Assembly: GCA_964489425.1 (NCBI GenBank)
Contig: CAZAYP010000009.1
Span: 38,349 to 102,348, forward strand
Direction: 5' to 3'
DNA: 64,000 nucleotides
From: CAZAYP01 sp964489425 [NCBI: uncultured Verrucomicrobiota bacterium]
GTDB lineage: Bacteria; Verrucomicrobiota; Kiritimatiellia; RZYC01
The translations under genes and the position numbers were made by a program. Positions 9,072-20,300 of this stretch are shown piece after piece. Position 1 is the stretch's first letter; each line of letters begins with the position of its first letter. Under the pieces are notes generated by a model. That model saw only the letters and a list, made by a program, of their open reading frames with translations, did no database searches and was not told the origin of the DNA.

Positions 9072-11050
9072 GGCATGGCCTCCGCGCTTTGCCGGTCAGG
9101 GTCGGCCGGGATGATGACCTGGAACAGACTGCCCTGGCCTGGCCGGCTGGTGATGGCGATGCGGCCGTGATGGGCCCGCACAATGAAGTCGACGATACTC
9201 AACCCAAGGCCGCAACCGCCGGTGGTTCGGGAAAGCGACTGGTCCACTTGATAAAAAGGTTTGAAGATGCGCCGGATCTCCCGCGCGCTCAGTCCGATCC
9301 CGTGATCTTGAACTTCGAACACCACCCCCGCCGCGGTTGGGCGCGCCCGCAGGTGGATATCCCGCGCCGCACCGGAATATTTGAAGGCGTTGTCGAGCAG
9401 GTTGATCAACACGGTCACGAGCGCGTCATGATGGCCGGTCAGGCGCGGCAACGCCGGGTTGGTTTCGACCTGCAAACGGAAACCCGCCGCGGCCAGGCGC
9501 CCTGCGACGGAGGCGGCCGCGCTCTGCACGATGGCGTCCGCGGTGATTTCCTGAAACTCGAACGAGGGCTTGTTCCGTTCCATGCGGGAGAAGCTCAGGA
9601 AGTTGTCGATCAGCCGCGTCAGCCGTTCGTTTTCCCTGGCGATCATGGCCAGGTATTCGCGCGTGGCCTGCGGATCGTCAACGCGGCCGGCCAGCAGAGT
9701 ATCCACCAGCAGGCGGATGGCGGCCAAGGGCGTTTTCAACTCGTGCGTGACCGTGGCCACAAAATTGTTTTTCAGCCGGGTCAGGCGCACCTGCCTGACC
9801 AGGTAGCGGGTCAACAGCAGGGCCGAGATGAAGATCACGAGAATGACCAGGACAGCCACCCAGGCATACAGGTTGGCCTGGCGGGCCGCCGCCTCGGCAA
9901 AGGGATCCGGCCCCTGCAAAAAAAAGCGGAGCTCCCAATCCGGCATCCGCGCGCCTGCGGAGGCGGTCAGGAACGGGGCCGGGGCGGGCGCCGCGCTTTT
10001 CAACGTCAGCGCCATGGCGGTGCCCGGCAGCGCCGCCGGGTCCGCCCCAATCCGGGCCAGGGCATTGGTGATATACGTGGTGGAATACAAGCCCACCGTC
10101 CTGAAATCACGGCCAGGCAACTGCCAGACAGCACCCGCCTGCGCCAGGACCGGCGGCCGGGGTGGCGCCGGCGGGTTGCCGACATACTGCAGGGCCAATT
10201 TTTCGGCCACCAACGTTGGAAAGACCAGGCTTGCATCCAACTGCCGCACTTGTTCCATCAGGAACACGCGCTGCGCGGATGGCAGGGCCTGGGATTGGTA
10301 ATCGTTCAACCTGGCGGCCAGCGTCCTGACCAGGCCGGTCCGCCGGGCGGGGTCAAGACAACGGATCGCCAGGAGCTGGGCGTCAGGCGCGATGAGCCGT
10401 CCGGATTCATCGGTTGCGACCCTTAACTCCGGGGCGTCAAGTTGCTCCAGGATGCGCAGCGCTTCCCCGGTCTGGCCGCTCTTGAACCGGCAGCGCATTT
10501 CCGCCCGGAGCGCCATGGCCGCGCCGCCGGCTGGCGCCGGGCTTTCCGCCATGGCGGCATACCGGTCAGCGGCGGTGGCCGGATCATGCTGGCGGAACTC
10601 CAGCTGTTCCGCCGCCTCCCAGGCAGCTTGGCGCTGCAGCGTGGAATGGGTCGGGCGCGCTGGAAGCCGGGGATAGGCGAGTTTCCCTTCGGCGTCATAC
10701 AAGACCGCGCTTTCGGCCGCGCCGTCGATTACCAGGCGGGCAAAGCGCCGGCCATGGCTTTCCCCGGCGACCACGGTCGAGAGGGACTCGATCCGGTTGC
10801 TCCAGAACGCGTCCAAGGCCGCGCGGCGCGTCGCCATGTGCTGCTCGTAGAGTTGCACCAATTTCTGGCGCACCGCCAGGCGTTCGTTGCGCGCGGCCTG
10901 GTTCATGAACCACAACAGGCAGATGGACGGCGCGGTGACGGTCAGCAGCAACAGGGCCAGCAGGGGCCAGATGGGCTGGCCCCCGCCTGGATTTCCCAGC
11001 CGCGGCGGGCGTCTATTTTCCGGATGGGCCATCAGGTACCCCGGCGGCAT
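9068..11050 (-). CDS. Membrane sensor histidine kinase
   Basis: 660 residues from the longest start; ATG 11032 (MAHPENRR) is preceded by GGGG at good spacing and is equally likely. TM1 is about residues 27-49. A long extracytoplasmic region (50-390) is Ala/Gln-rich and partly repeat-like. TM2 is about 393-415. The kinase core shows the H-box VTHELKTPLAAIRLL with phospho-acceptor His436, the N-box LINLLDNAFKYS, and the glycine boxes VQDHGIGLS and CGLGLSIVDF. It overlaps the response regulator by 4 nt and the upstream TPR gene's 3' end by 20-38 nt, so three genes form one transcription unit. The signal is unknown. Confidence 0.95.
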   Translation of the reverse strand: MPPGYLMAHPENRRPPRLGNPGGGQPIWPLLALLLLTVTAPSICLLWFMNQAARNERLAVRQKLVQLYEQHMATRRAALDAFWSNRIESLSTVVAGESHGRRFARLVIDGAAESAVLYDAEGKLAYPRLPARPTHSTLQRQAAWEAAEQLEFRQHDPATAADRYAAMAESPAPAGGAAMALRAEMRCRFKSGQTGEALRILEQLDAPELRVATDESGRLIAPDAQLLAIRCLDPARRTGLVRTLAARLNDYQSQALPSAQRVFLMEQVRQLDASLVFPTLVAEKLALQYVGNPPAPPRPPVLAQAGAVWQLPGRDFRTVGLYSTTYITNALARIGADPAALPGTAMALTLKSAAPAPAPFLTASAGARMPDWELRFFLQGPDPFAEAAARQANLYAWVAVLVILVIFISALLLTRYLVRQVRLTRLKNNFVATVTHELKTPLAAIRLLVDTLLAGRVDDPQATREYLAMIARENERLTRLIDNFLSFSRMERNKPSFEFQEITADAIVQSAAASVAGRLAAAGFRLQVETNPALPRLTGHHDALVTVLINLLDNAFKYSGAARDIHLRARPTAAGVVFEVQDHGIGLSAREIRRIFKPFYQVDQSLSRTTGGCGLGLSIVDFIVRAHHGRIAITSRPGQGSLFQVIIPADPDRQSAEAMP

Positions 11051-12503
11051 TGATCTGCGCCGCCTCTTTCAGCATCCCTTCCGGGATCGGCGTGGGCTGC
11101 CCCTGTTCATCCGCCGTGGCAAACAGGATCACGTACTCTCGAGCCGCCGACCCGGCCAGGCTTTTGAAATTCTTATGGCTCGGGCTGTTGATGCCGACCC
11201 AGTACACCTTGCCCGGCTCCAGCTTGACCGGCAGCCGGCAGGTGACGCGATCGGCATCGTAGGCCGAGCTGCCGGCCATGGCCGGGAACGTCTCGGGCGG
11301 TCCGCACCAGGACCATTGCCGATCGCGCATGGGCTGGTTAAAGCTGGCCGTGATCTCCTTCAGGGCGGGATCCACATCGGTGGTCAACGTGACGGGGGCC
11401 GTGCTGGTCACCACGGTGGCGGCGGCGGGCGCCGAGACCGGCCCGAGGTAATCGGCGGGGTTGTCATAATCCACAAGCACGACCTCGTAGGGTTCCCGGG
11501 CGCGCAGGATGCGGAGGATCTGGCCGGCCTCGTTCACCCAGATATCCGTCCGGCTGCCCTTGTGTTTCTTGAACCACGTGTGGCTGTCACTTTTCTGCAT
11601 TTGAACAAGGTGGCGGGCCTTGAACCGGCCGTTGGGCAGGTCCACCCCGTCCTGGTCCGCCAGGTCCAGGGAGATCACGTATTCATTCAGGGCGTCGCCG
11701 CGATTATTGACGTCATACACGATCAAGTCCTGCGGGCCGCCTTGGGCGAAGTCGTAAGCCTTGAGCAGGACATATTCCGACAGGTACGGGTCGGGCCGGC
11801 TGTTGAAATCCGGCCGGGCGCCGGGCGTGATGGTATTGGTCCTGATGGGATCAGGTCCCTGGATCCAGATGACCTGGTGGCGCAGGAAGCGGAACTGTTG
11901 TCCTTCCCCGCCCGAGTACTTGCTGGTGTATTCCAGCGGCAAGCCCTGGGCATCCGTCACGAGCGTATAGGTCGCGCCGCCCAGGTCTTCCAGGCTGTAA
12001 CGCAGGTTGCCGTCGGCGTTGCGCCGGCACTCGTAGCGGACATCCTGGTTACCCCAGAGATGCCGGTACGTGCCGTTGAATACCGGGACGCCTCCGGATC
12101 CGAAGCCGGCCGGCAGCGATGGCGGCGCGGTTTTCAGGCGAGTCAGGCGTTGCCGGGCCTGGTCGTTCAAGGCCGCTTCTTCGGGATAGTTGACCAGCAC
12201 CTTTTCGAAGGCCGCGCTGGCTTGTTCCTGCGCGCCCTTTTTTTCATAGCACAGGCCCAGCTTGAACTGCGCCTGCGCGCTGATCTGCCGGCTGGCGGCG
12301 GCTTCCTGGAGGATGCGCTGGTAAACCGCGATGGCGCCATCCAGATCGCCGGCGGTCTCCTCGGCATAGATCGCCTGTTCCAGCAGGCTGGACAAATCAG
12401 GCGCCGGTTCGGCCCATGCCGTCGTGGCGATCCACCATGCCGCCGCTAGCCGGCAGGCCCAGGCTGCGCGCCTGGTTCTTGGCCCGGATATCCTCATCTT
12501 CAT
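11013..12503 (-). CDS. Exported TPR protein with Big_5-like C-terminal domain
   Basis: I place the start at ATG 12503 (MKMRISGPRTRR), preceded by AAGGGA, because a signal peptide (WACRLAAAWWIATTAWA) follows; an in-frame upstream start at 12575 would bury it. About 496 residues. Residues about 40-140 hold TPR-like helices (AIAVYQRILQEA, AQFKLGLCYEKKGAQEQA). The middle resembles outer-membrane lipoprotein-type beta domains. The C-terminus (PALKEITASFNQPM... PGKVYWVGI) resembles a bacterial Ig-like Big_5 domain. It is first in the unit with the histidine kinase and response regulator, so it may feed or report on the same envelope signal. Exact role unknown. Confidence 0.82.
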   Translation of the reverse strand: MKMRISGPRTRRAAWACRLAAAWWIATTAWAEPAPDLSSLLEQAIYAEETAGDLDGAIAVYQRILQEAAASRQISAQAQFKLGLCYEKKGAQEQASAAFEKVLVNYPEEAALNDQARQRLTRLKTAPPSLPAGFGSGGVPVFNGTYRHLWGNQDVRYECRRNADGNLRYSLEDLGGATYTLVTDAQGLPLEYTSKYSGGEGQQFRFLRHQVIWIQGPDPIRTNTITPGARPDFNSRPDPYLSEYVLLKAYDFAQGGPQDLIVYDVNNRGDALNEYVISLDLADQDGVDLPNGRFKARHLVQMQKSDSHTWFKKHKGSRTDIWVNEAGQILRILRAREPYEVVLVDYDNPADYLGPVSAPAAATVVTSTAPVTLTTDVDPALKEITASFNQPMRDRQWSWCGPPETFPAMAGSSAYDADRVTCRLPVKLEPGKVYWVGINSPSHKNFKSLAGSAAREYVILFATADEQGQPTPIPEGMLKEAAQINAAGVPDGPSGK

Positions 12504-12899
12504 GTCTTGGTTCCCTTCGTACTGGATTGGCCGTCGCCCGCCGGGGTGATTCCCGGCCGAACCGGCCTGATCCATCTTTTGAGAGGCAACCTACCAGGAC
12601 ACTATTACCAAATTGTTACCCGGAAGTCCTTTTTTTATCCGTCCGGCAGGTGCCCGGCACGCAGGCTCTGTTGCTCGCCAAGCACGCGAAGATCGCCAAG
12701 TGATCGTGGGGCGGATCAGTTGTCTTGGCGCTCCTGGCGCACTTGGCGCGAGGACCACCGCGCCCCACCCGCGCCGGCGGCCAACGCCCCTGGGTTCCTC
12801 CTTGTTACGCCCCCGGCCCCGCGATATTCTGGTCTCATGGTGCCGCACCATCCGGAGGCCGTTTCAGCATGGTCCGGCACTGAACCCCAACCCGGGAGC
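12504..12899. other. Divergent intergenic region between TPR gene and permease
   Basis: 396 nt separating two divergently transcribed genes, so both promoters must lie here. The permease frame is open back to 12507 but shows no protein-like features before about 12838. The only clear structure is the inverted repeat at 12674-12752. No convincing sigma70 boxes were identified by eye. Confidence 0.6.
12674..12752. repeat. Inverted repeat with CGCCAAG arms
   Basis: The left arm (12674-12700) begins CTCGCCAAGCACGCGAAG. The right arm (12724-12752) is its imperfect reverse complement (CTTGGCGCTCCTGGCGCACT...). A 23-nt centre separates them. The arms resemble the CGCGAAG/CGCCAAG small repeats common in environmental bacteria. 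It lies in a divergent promoter region and could form a long hairpin. Confidence 0.7.
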
Positions 12900-14267
12900 A
12901 TGCGTGTGAATGAGCAGGGATTGATTTACGGCCTTGAAGATCGCCCGCCCTTTGGCATGGCACTGCTGGCGGGGTTTCAGCATCTGCTGGCGATCTTTGT
13001 CGGCATCATCACCCCCACCCTGGTGCTGGGCGCCGCGCTGGGGTTCCAGGCGGAAGTACCATACCTGATCAGCATGTCGCTGATCATTTCAGGCGTTGCC
13101 ACTTGGATCCAGTGTCACCGGCTGGGGCCGGTCGGGTCGGGCCTGCTCAGCATCCAGGGCACCTCATTTGCCTTTGTTGGCTGCCTGCTGATCGTTGGGC
13201 ATGCGGCGCGCGACCAGGGCCTGGACACGCGCCACGTGCTGGGCCTGATCTTCGGCATGTGCCTGGTGGGCTCCACGATCGAGATGGTTTTGAGCCTGTT
13301 CCTGGTCCAGTTGCGGCGCATCCTGGCCCCGGTGGTGACCGGCCTGATCGTGCTGCTGATCGGGTTGAGCCTTGTCCGGGTGGCCGTGGTGGACATGGGC
13401 GGCGGCGCGGCGCTGCTGGCCCGCGATCCCACGCACTTTGGCGCGCCGGCCAACCTGGCGCTCGGCCTGTTCGTCCTGGTGCTGGTGATGCTGCTGAACC
13501 GCAGCCGGTGGCCGCTCGTGCGCATGGGCGCGATCATGCTGGCGCTGTTCGCCGGCTACGCGTTGTGCATCGCCCTGGGCCGGGTGTCGTTCGCCGGATG
13601 GGCCGACCAGCCGCTGGTCAGCGTGCCCGTGCCGTTCAAGTATGGACTGGGTTTTGACTGGCACCTGTTCCCGCCCATCGCGTTTCTCTACCTGATCATC
13701 ACGCTCGAATCCGTGGGCGACCTCACCGCGACCTCGCTGGTTTCCAATGAACCCGTGGAGGGCCCGCTCTACTTGAGGCGCCTGCGCACAGGGGTCCTCG
13801 GCGATGGCGTCAACTCCGCCCTGGCCTCGGTGTTCAACACCTTTCCCAACACCACGTTCTGCCAGAACAATGGCGTCATCCAGTTGACCGGAGTCGCCAG
13901 CCGCCACGTGGGGCTGTATATCGCGGGCCTGCTGGTGGTGCTGGGGCTGTTCCCGGTCATTGGCGAATTCTTTGCGCGCATGCCGCCGCCGGTGCTGGGC
14001 GGGGCCACGCTGGTCATGTTCGGCACCGTGGCCGCGTCGGGCCTGAAGATTGTCGCGGCCCAACCGCTCGACCGCCGCAACCTCCTGATCATCGCGGTGA
14101 CCCTGGGCGTGGGGCTGGGCGTCCAGGTGGTGCCGCAGGTGCTCAGCCAACTCCCGGACGCAGCGCGCCACTTCTTCGGGTCGTCCATCACCACCGGCGG
14201 CATCACGGCGATGCTGGCGCACCTGCTGCTGCCGGGCGAAAAAGACAAAGCCTCCCCGCCGGCATAA
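12900..14267 (+). CDS. NCS2-family nucleobase permease, probably xanthine/urate type
   Basis: About 455 residues and strongly hydrophobic, with roughly 14 membrane segments as expected for the nucleobase-ascorbate transporter family. The family signature QNNGVIQLTGVASR and the TM8 stretch LESVGDLTATSLVSNEPV match the xanthine permeases (XanQ/XanP/PbuX) better than uracil permeases. Starts at ATG 12900 or GTG 12906 (GGGAG 7 nt upstream of the GTG) are best; ATG 12838 is also possible. It should import a purine base by proton symport at the inner membrane. It stands alone, without purine catabolic neighbours, so substrate assignment rests on the motif only. Confidence 0.9.
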   Translation: MRVNEQGLIYGLEDRPPFGMALLAGFQHLLAIFVGIITPTLVLGAALGFQAEVPYLISMSLIISGVATWIQCHRLGPVGSGLLSIQGTSFAFVGCLLIVGHAARDQGLDTRHVLGLIFGMCLVGSTIEMVLSLFLVQLRRILAPVVTGLIVLLIGLSLVRVAVVDMGGGAALLARDPTHFGAPANLALGLFVLVLVMLLNRSRWPLVRMGAIMLALFAGYALCIALGRVSFAGWADQPLVSVPVPFKYGLGFDWHLFPPIAFLYLIITLESVGDLTATSLVSNEPVEGPLYLRRLRTGVLGDGVNSALASVFNTFPNTTFCQNNGVIQLTGVASRHVGLYIAGLLVVLGLFPVIGEFFARMPPPVLGGATLVMFGTVAASGLKIVAAQPLDRRNLLIIAVTLGVGLGVQVVPQVLSQLPDAARHFFGSSITTGGITAMLAHLLLPGEKDKASPPA

Positions 14268-14291
14268 AATGGCTTCCCGGCCGAACCATTT
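14267..14291 (+). terminator. Possible hairpin after permease gene
   Basis: AAATGG (14267-14272) pairs with CCATTT (14286-14291), extended by TTC/GAA with one bulge, directly overlapping the stop codon. There is no clear U-tract, so it is only a candidate terminator. Confidence 0.3.
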
Positions 14292-14336
14292 AGCCATATG
14301 CTGAAGCCATAGTTTGCACTACAACCAAGGATGAAC

Positions 14337-17300
14337 ATGAGATCTTTTATACGGGCAGTCGGTGGTGTGGGTATCGCGGCATTCCTGTTGGGTGCTGTGC
14401 CCCTGGCGATGGCGGAAGACGGGGAACTGGACGCCTGGTCAGCAGCGCTGGCGGGTGAGACGGCCCCGCCCGGCCTGGCCGCGGCGCCACCGGAAGTCGC
14501 GGCCGGGTTGGCGGCGCTGTTGCGCCAAGCGGCGCCGGCGCCCCGGCAGGCGCTCCGGATAACCGCGCCCCAACGGCTGGCCGCGGCGGACGGCAGCGAG
14601 GCATGGCGCCTCCAAGCCGATGATGGCGCCATCAGCTACACCCTGGGTGCGCGCCGCCGGGACGGCGACTGGCAGCCGCTGTACTTCCTGGCGACCGGCC
14701 TGCCGGCCCGGCCGGCCGCGACCTTCGAGGATGCGCTCGCACAGGCGCGCGCCGTGGTCCTGCGCCACAAGACCGGCGGCCGGGAAATATCCGCCGTGCG
14801 CGCGCCGGTGCGGCGCGGCCAGGCCCGCCTGGAAACCTGGGGGGCCAAAGAGATTGAAATGCCCTGGGACACCGGCTGGGTGTTCATGGTGGACGATGCG
14901 CCGCTGGCCAACTGGGCGCATCCCTGCCGCTATGTTTTCGTGGCGGCCGACCTCTCGGCCGTGGCCGTGCGCTACGCGCTCACGCCCCTGACGGTCGGCG
15001 CGGATGCCAAAGCGGCGCCGGGCCAGGCCCCGGCCCTCGAAGTGGTCATCCCCTTCGTAGACCCTCGGCCGGCGGGTGGCCCGCCCAGGCAGGCGGAGGG
15101 GCCGCGGCCCCGGACGTTTCGCTACGATGGCAACGTATCCAACTGCTACGCGGTCATTGTCTCCGGCGGGTACAACCTGCTCAACAACCACATCCGGTAC
15201 TGGGGCGACGCCGCCTACGTTTACAGCACCCTGACGCTGAAATACGGCTACCCCAAGACCAACATCTACGCCCTGGTTTCGGATGGTCTCGACCCTGCCG
15301 CGGACCGCAGCGACAACTCCAACTCGCCGTTTGACCTCGACGGCGACGGCCTGGACGACACCCGCGCCGCCGCCACGGCCGCCAACGTCAGCAACGTGCT
15401 CGTCGAACTCCAGGGGCGGTTGCAGCCCGGCGACCAGCTGTTCGTTTTTTTCACCGACCACGGCAGCCCCACCGGCGGCGGCGGCGAATGGGACGTGGAA
15501 CTCAACCTGTGGAACATGGAAGTCCTGCGCGACATTGATCTCAAGGCGCTGACGGAACCGATCGCCTGTCCGGTTATATTCGCCATGGAACAATGCTATA
15601 GCGGCGGGTTTCTCAATGATCTGACCCAGTCCAACCGCGCGGTGGCCACGGCCGCCTACTACAACGAATCCTCCTACGCGGGCAACACCTACCCCTTTTT
15701 TGACCAGTGGGCTTACCATTGGACCGCCGCCGTGCGCGGGTTTTATCCGCAAACCAACGCCCCCTGGATCGACACCACCCCCTGCGATGGCGACCTCAAC
15801 GGCGACGGATTCGTGTCGTTCGAGGAGGCGGACCGCTACGCGTTTGCCCATAAATACAGTAGGGACAACCCCATGTACGCCGACCATCCCGTCGGCCTGG
15901 GCAAGCAGACCTTTTTCTCGGCGCCGAACCGGCAGGACGTGGGCATGGGCGAGTTCGTTTTCGATGCCGTGGCGACGCAGGTGGTGGCGGGGGTCGCTTT
16001 CCCGTTGCGCATCTCGGCCCAAAACGTGTTCGGCGACGTGATGACCAACTACGCGGGCGCGCTCAACCTGTGGGCGGAAGCCGCGCCGAACGATCCCGGT
16101 GTCTACGTGGGAACCGGCTCGATGGAATCTGCGCATCCCTTGCATTCCGTCTGGATGGATTCCCGGTCACAGGTCATTTATCCCCCCGCCGTCATGGGCG
16201 GCGCGCGAACGCTGGATGGCCTGGCCCTCAACATCACCGAGGTTCCGCCCCTCGCGTTGAACAACTGGACGATTCGTTTGAAACATACCGACCTGTCGGC
16301 CTATCCGACCAATCCGGTCTGGGAAACCGAAAACTGGACGATCGTTCAATCCACCAACCTGACGATTTCGACGACGGGCTGGGTCGTGTTCGCGTTCAGC
16401 CAGACGTTTGAGTACAACGGCACCCAAAGCCTGATGCTGGATTTCAGTTTTCACAATAGCAGCTACGTAAACAACGGCTTTTGTCGCGCCACGGAATCCA
16501 CGAACTTCATCGCGGTCAGCTACTCTTCCGACAATGCCGATGGCGAACCGCTGGCGTGGTCCAATGACGTTCCCCTGCCCGAACCGACGACACTGTTCCC
16601 GAATCTGCGCTTCGGGCCGCCGCCGGTGCCGGTGCATGTGGCGGTGGCGCCGACCAACCTTTCCGGTTTTGTCCATGGCATCTGGACGGGGACAGTCATG
16701 ACGCTGAACTCCGCCGCGCAAGCCTGGTTGCACTGCTTGGACGCGACGAACGCGGCCTGGCGAGGCGGGTCGGATTGCCTGGCAATCATCCCCGGCGCGC
16801 CGCCCGCGCTCACGGCCGGACAGGGCGCGGCCTTTGATCGCGTGCCGTTATCGTGGGATGCCGCGGCCGGCGCCGAAACCTATTCAGTCTGGCGGAGCCT
16901 GACCCCTGATGTGGCGACCGCCGAGTTGCTGGCTGACGGTCTGACCAGCTCGGTCTACGACGACGTGAGCGCCACCGCGCACACCCTTTATTATTACTGG
17001 GTGAACGCATGCAGTCATGCCGGTTGCGGCGCTTTCAGCCCGGCGGCCACCGGCCAGGTCGCCTACTGCTCCCTCACGGCGACGGTTTCGACGCTCTATT
17101 TCAACATGAACCAGGACGGCCCGTGGCCGCCTGCGCAGTCGTTTTACATCATCAACGACAGCAGCATCGAACAGGAGTACGACGCGGTGGGCGCGCCCGC
17201 GTGGGCGGACATCAACCCCCGCACCGGCATTTTGGCTCCGGGCCAAAGCAACTTGCATACGGTTACGTTCAACGCGCAGGTCACCAATCGGGCGGCGGGA

Positions 17301-20300
17301 GTCCATCAAGTCCCGTTCATCCTGTCCACCGTGAACGAGTGCCATGTTTTGCTGAATATTCGCAATGTGCTGACAATCCAGCCGGCCGTTCCCAACATCC
17401 ATCATGTCCGTTGGGACAGCACGAACCCGGTGGCACCCTTCCTCACCTGGGAAACCGCCGCCACCACCATCCAGGACGCGGTGGATGCGGCCACCAACTG
17501 CGCACTGGTCATTGTTGCCAACGGAGTTTACGCCACCGGCGGCAAAGCGGCGGGCAACGGTCACGCGCTGACCAACCGCGTCTGCGTGGACAAACCGATC
17601 ACCGTGCGCTCGCTCAGCGGACCCGCCGGCACGTTCATCGTCGGCGCCGCTTCCGGCGGCACGAATGAATATGGCTTCGATGCCGTGCGCGGGGTTTGGC
17701 TCGGGAGCGGGGCAACGTTATCCGGTTTCACGGTGACCAATGGCTTCACCTTCGCCAAGGACGAGGACGCCGAGCAGGAATTCGATTTCGTGGGCGGCGG
17801 CGTTTTCTGTTCCGACTCATCCGGCACAATCAGCAACTGCGTCATCGCCGGCAATGCCGCGCCTGTCGCGGGCGGCGGGGTATACCAGGGAACCCTTTAC
17901 AACAGCGCCCTGATCGGCAACCGCGCCACGGATGAAGATGCCGCCGGCGGCGGCGCGGCGGGCGCCACGCTGTGGCGTTGCCGCATCCTGCGCAACACGA
18001 CCGGCGGGGCCGGCGGGGGCGTGGCCGACGGCACGATGTACAACTGCCTGGTGAGCGGCAACGCGGCCGGCTATGAAGGCGGCGGCGTGTATGGCGGCGT
18101 GGCCCGCAGCTGCGTCGTGGTCGGCAACCAGGCCCGGTTCGGCGGCGGCGCCGCGGGCGTGTTTTTTGGCGGCGATTACCAGGTGCGGTGCGAATTATAC
18201 AACAGCATTGTTTGTAGCAATGCCAGCAACCATGGGGAGGCCAACCATCGGGCAACCCTGATGTACGACTGTTGCACACTGGGTTGGTCTGACGGCGAGA
18301 ACATCTACTACGGGGATCCCCTCTTTCGCAATCCGGGTTCGGGCTCCGGCGGAACCTATGTGGAGGGCAACTACCGGCTGCTGTCCAATTCGCCCTGCAT
18401 CAACCGGGGCCGCAACGAGCCATGGATGGAGTCTGCGCGCGACCTGTCAGGCAACCAACGAATCTGGGGCGGCCTGGTGGATATGGGGGCCTACGAGTTT
18501 TACGCCGCCGGCGTGCTGATCACCGCCCCGGATACGCTCGACTTCAGCCTGGTCGAAGTCGGGACCAGCAGCCGGGTGGCCTGGGTGGTGGGCAATGTCG
18601 GCACAGAACCCATGACGCTTGGCGGCTTCACCATCCAGGGCGCGGGCGCGGCGGCCTACCAACTGGCGGGGCTGCCCGGCGCCATTGACGCGGGCCGCGC
18701 CGCCACCTGTACCGTGACCTTCGTTCCGCCCGCCGCCATGACCTTTACGGCGGTGGTGGCGGTGGTGCATGACGCCAGCAACCAACCGTCACCCTTCATG
18801 CTCTCCTTGAGCGGAAGCGGCGCCATGCGTGGCGACAAGTATGTCCGGAAAGACAATCCCGGCGCCACGTACCCCTACAGCACCTGGGCCACCGCCGCCG
18901 GCACCATCCAGGACGCCGCCGACGCCGCCATGGCCGGCGACACCATCTGGGTGACGAACGGCCTCTATGACCAGGGCGGGCGCGCAGCCGGGTTGCCCCA
19001 CACCCTGACCAACCGCGTCTGCATCGCACGGCCCGTCACCCTGCGCTCGGTCAACGGCCCGGCCGTCACCTTGATCGCCGGCGCCGCCGACCCGGCCTCC
19101 ACCAACGGCCTCGGGACGAACGCCGTCCGCTGCGCCTGGCTCGCCGAGGGCGCGACGCTGATCGGCTTTACGCTGACCAACGGGGCCACCTTCTTTGATG
19201 AACATGACCTCATCAATACCTCTGCCGGGGGGCTTTGGTGCGAGGACGACAACGTGGTCGTCAGCCAGTGTGTTTTCGTTGGAAACAGCGCGGTCTATGC
19301 CGGCGGCGTTTTTGGCGGCCGCCTGTACCACTGCGAAATGCGGCACAACCGGGCCTTTGTCGCCGGCGGCGTTTTGGCGGCCACGGTGTTCGACAGCCGG
19401 ATTACCGCCAACGCGGCTGTCAACGCTGCTGGCGGCGCCGCCAACTGCGAGTTGACCCGCTGTTCGATTACCGGCAACTCGGCGCAACAAGGCGGCGGCA
19501 CCTACGGATGCTATCAATACCAGTGTCTGCTGGCCGGCAACACCGGCGGCTGGGGAGGCGGCGCCTATGGCATGCACACAAGTCCATTCCTGTTCGACGG
19601 CTGCGTGATTTCCAACAACACCGCGGCCTATGGCGGCGGCGCCTACGACGAAGATGGCTTCAGCCAGACCACCAACTGCCTCATCATCGGCAATACGGCC
19701 TCCATGGAAGGCGGCGGCTTGTACCGCGGCCGCCACTACAATCCGCTCATTCTCGGCAACCAGGCCGCGACCAATGCCGGCGCCATCTATTCCGGCTTGG
19801 TCCACAACGGAACCATCGTAGGCAACACGGCGGGAAGTTCCGGCGGCGGGGCCATGTATTCCTATTTGAACAACAGCATCCTGGTGGACAATGTGCTGAC
19901 CAACGGCGCCCTGGCCAACTGGGTGGACGTCGACCAATGGGGGTCTGTCATCACCTATACCTGCACCCAACCGCTGCCGACCAACGGCCTCGGCAACATC
20001 ACCAATGCCCCGCTCTTCCGCGGCGCGACGGATTACCGCCTCCAGGGGAGTTCCCCCTGCATCAACGCCGGAACGGTTGAAGACTGGATGTCCGGCGCCG
20101 CCGATTACGCCGGCAATCGCCGCATCATCGGCCCGGCGGTGGACATGGGCGCCTACGAGTATTTGCTGGCGCCAAGCAGCCTCGTGGCGGCCACCAATAG
20201 CGGCGCCGGCTGCCTGCAACTGACCTGGGCTGGCGTGGCCGGCGCCGGCGGGTTCGCCGTGTTCCGTTCCACCACCACCAACGTGCCCGGCACGGCCCTG

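Noticed and set aside
12507-12899. N-terminal extension of the permease
   Set aside because: The extension is not hydrophobic or family-like and crosses an inverted repeat; good starts lie at 12900-12906.
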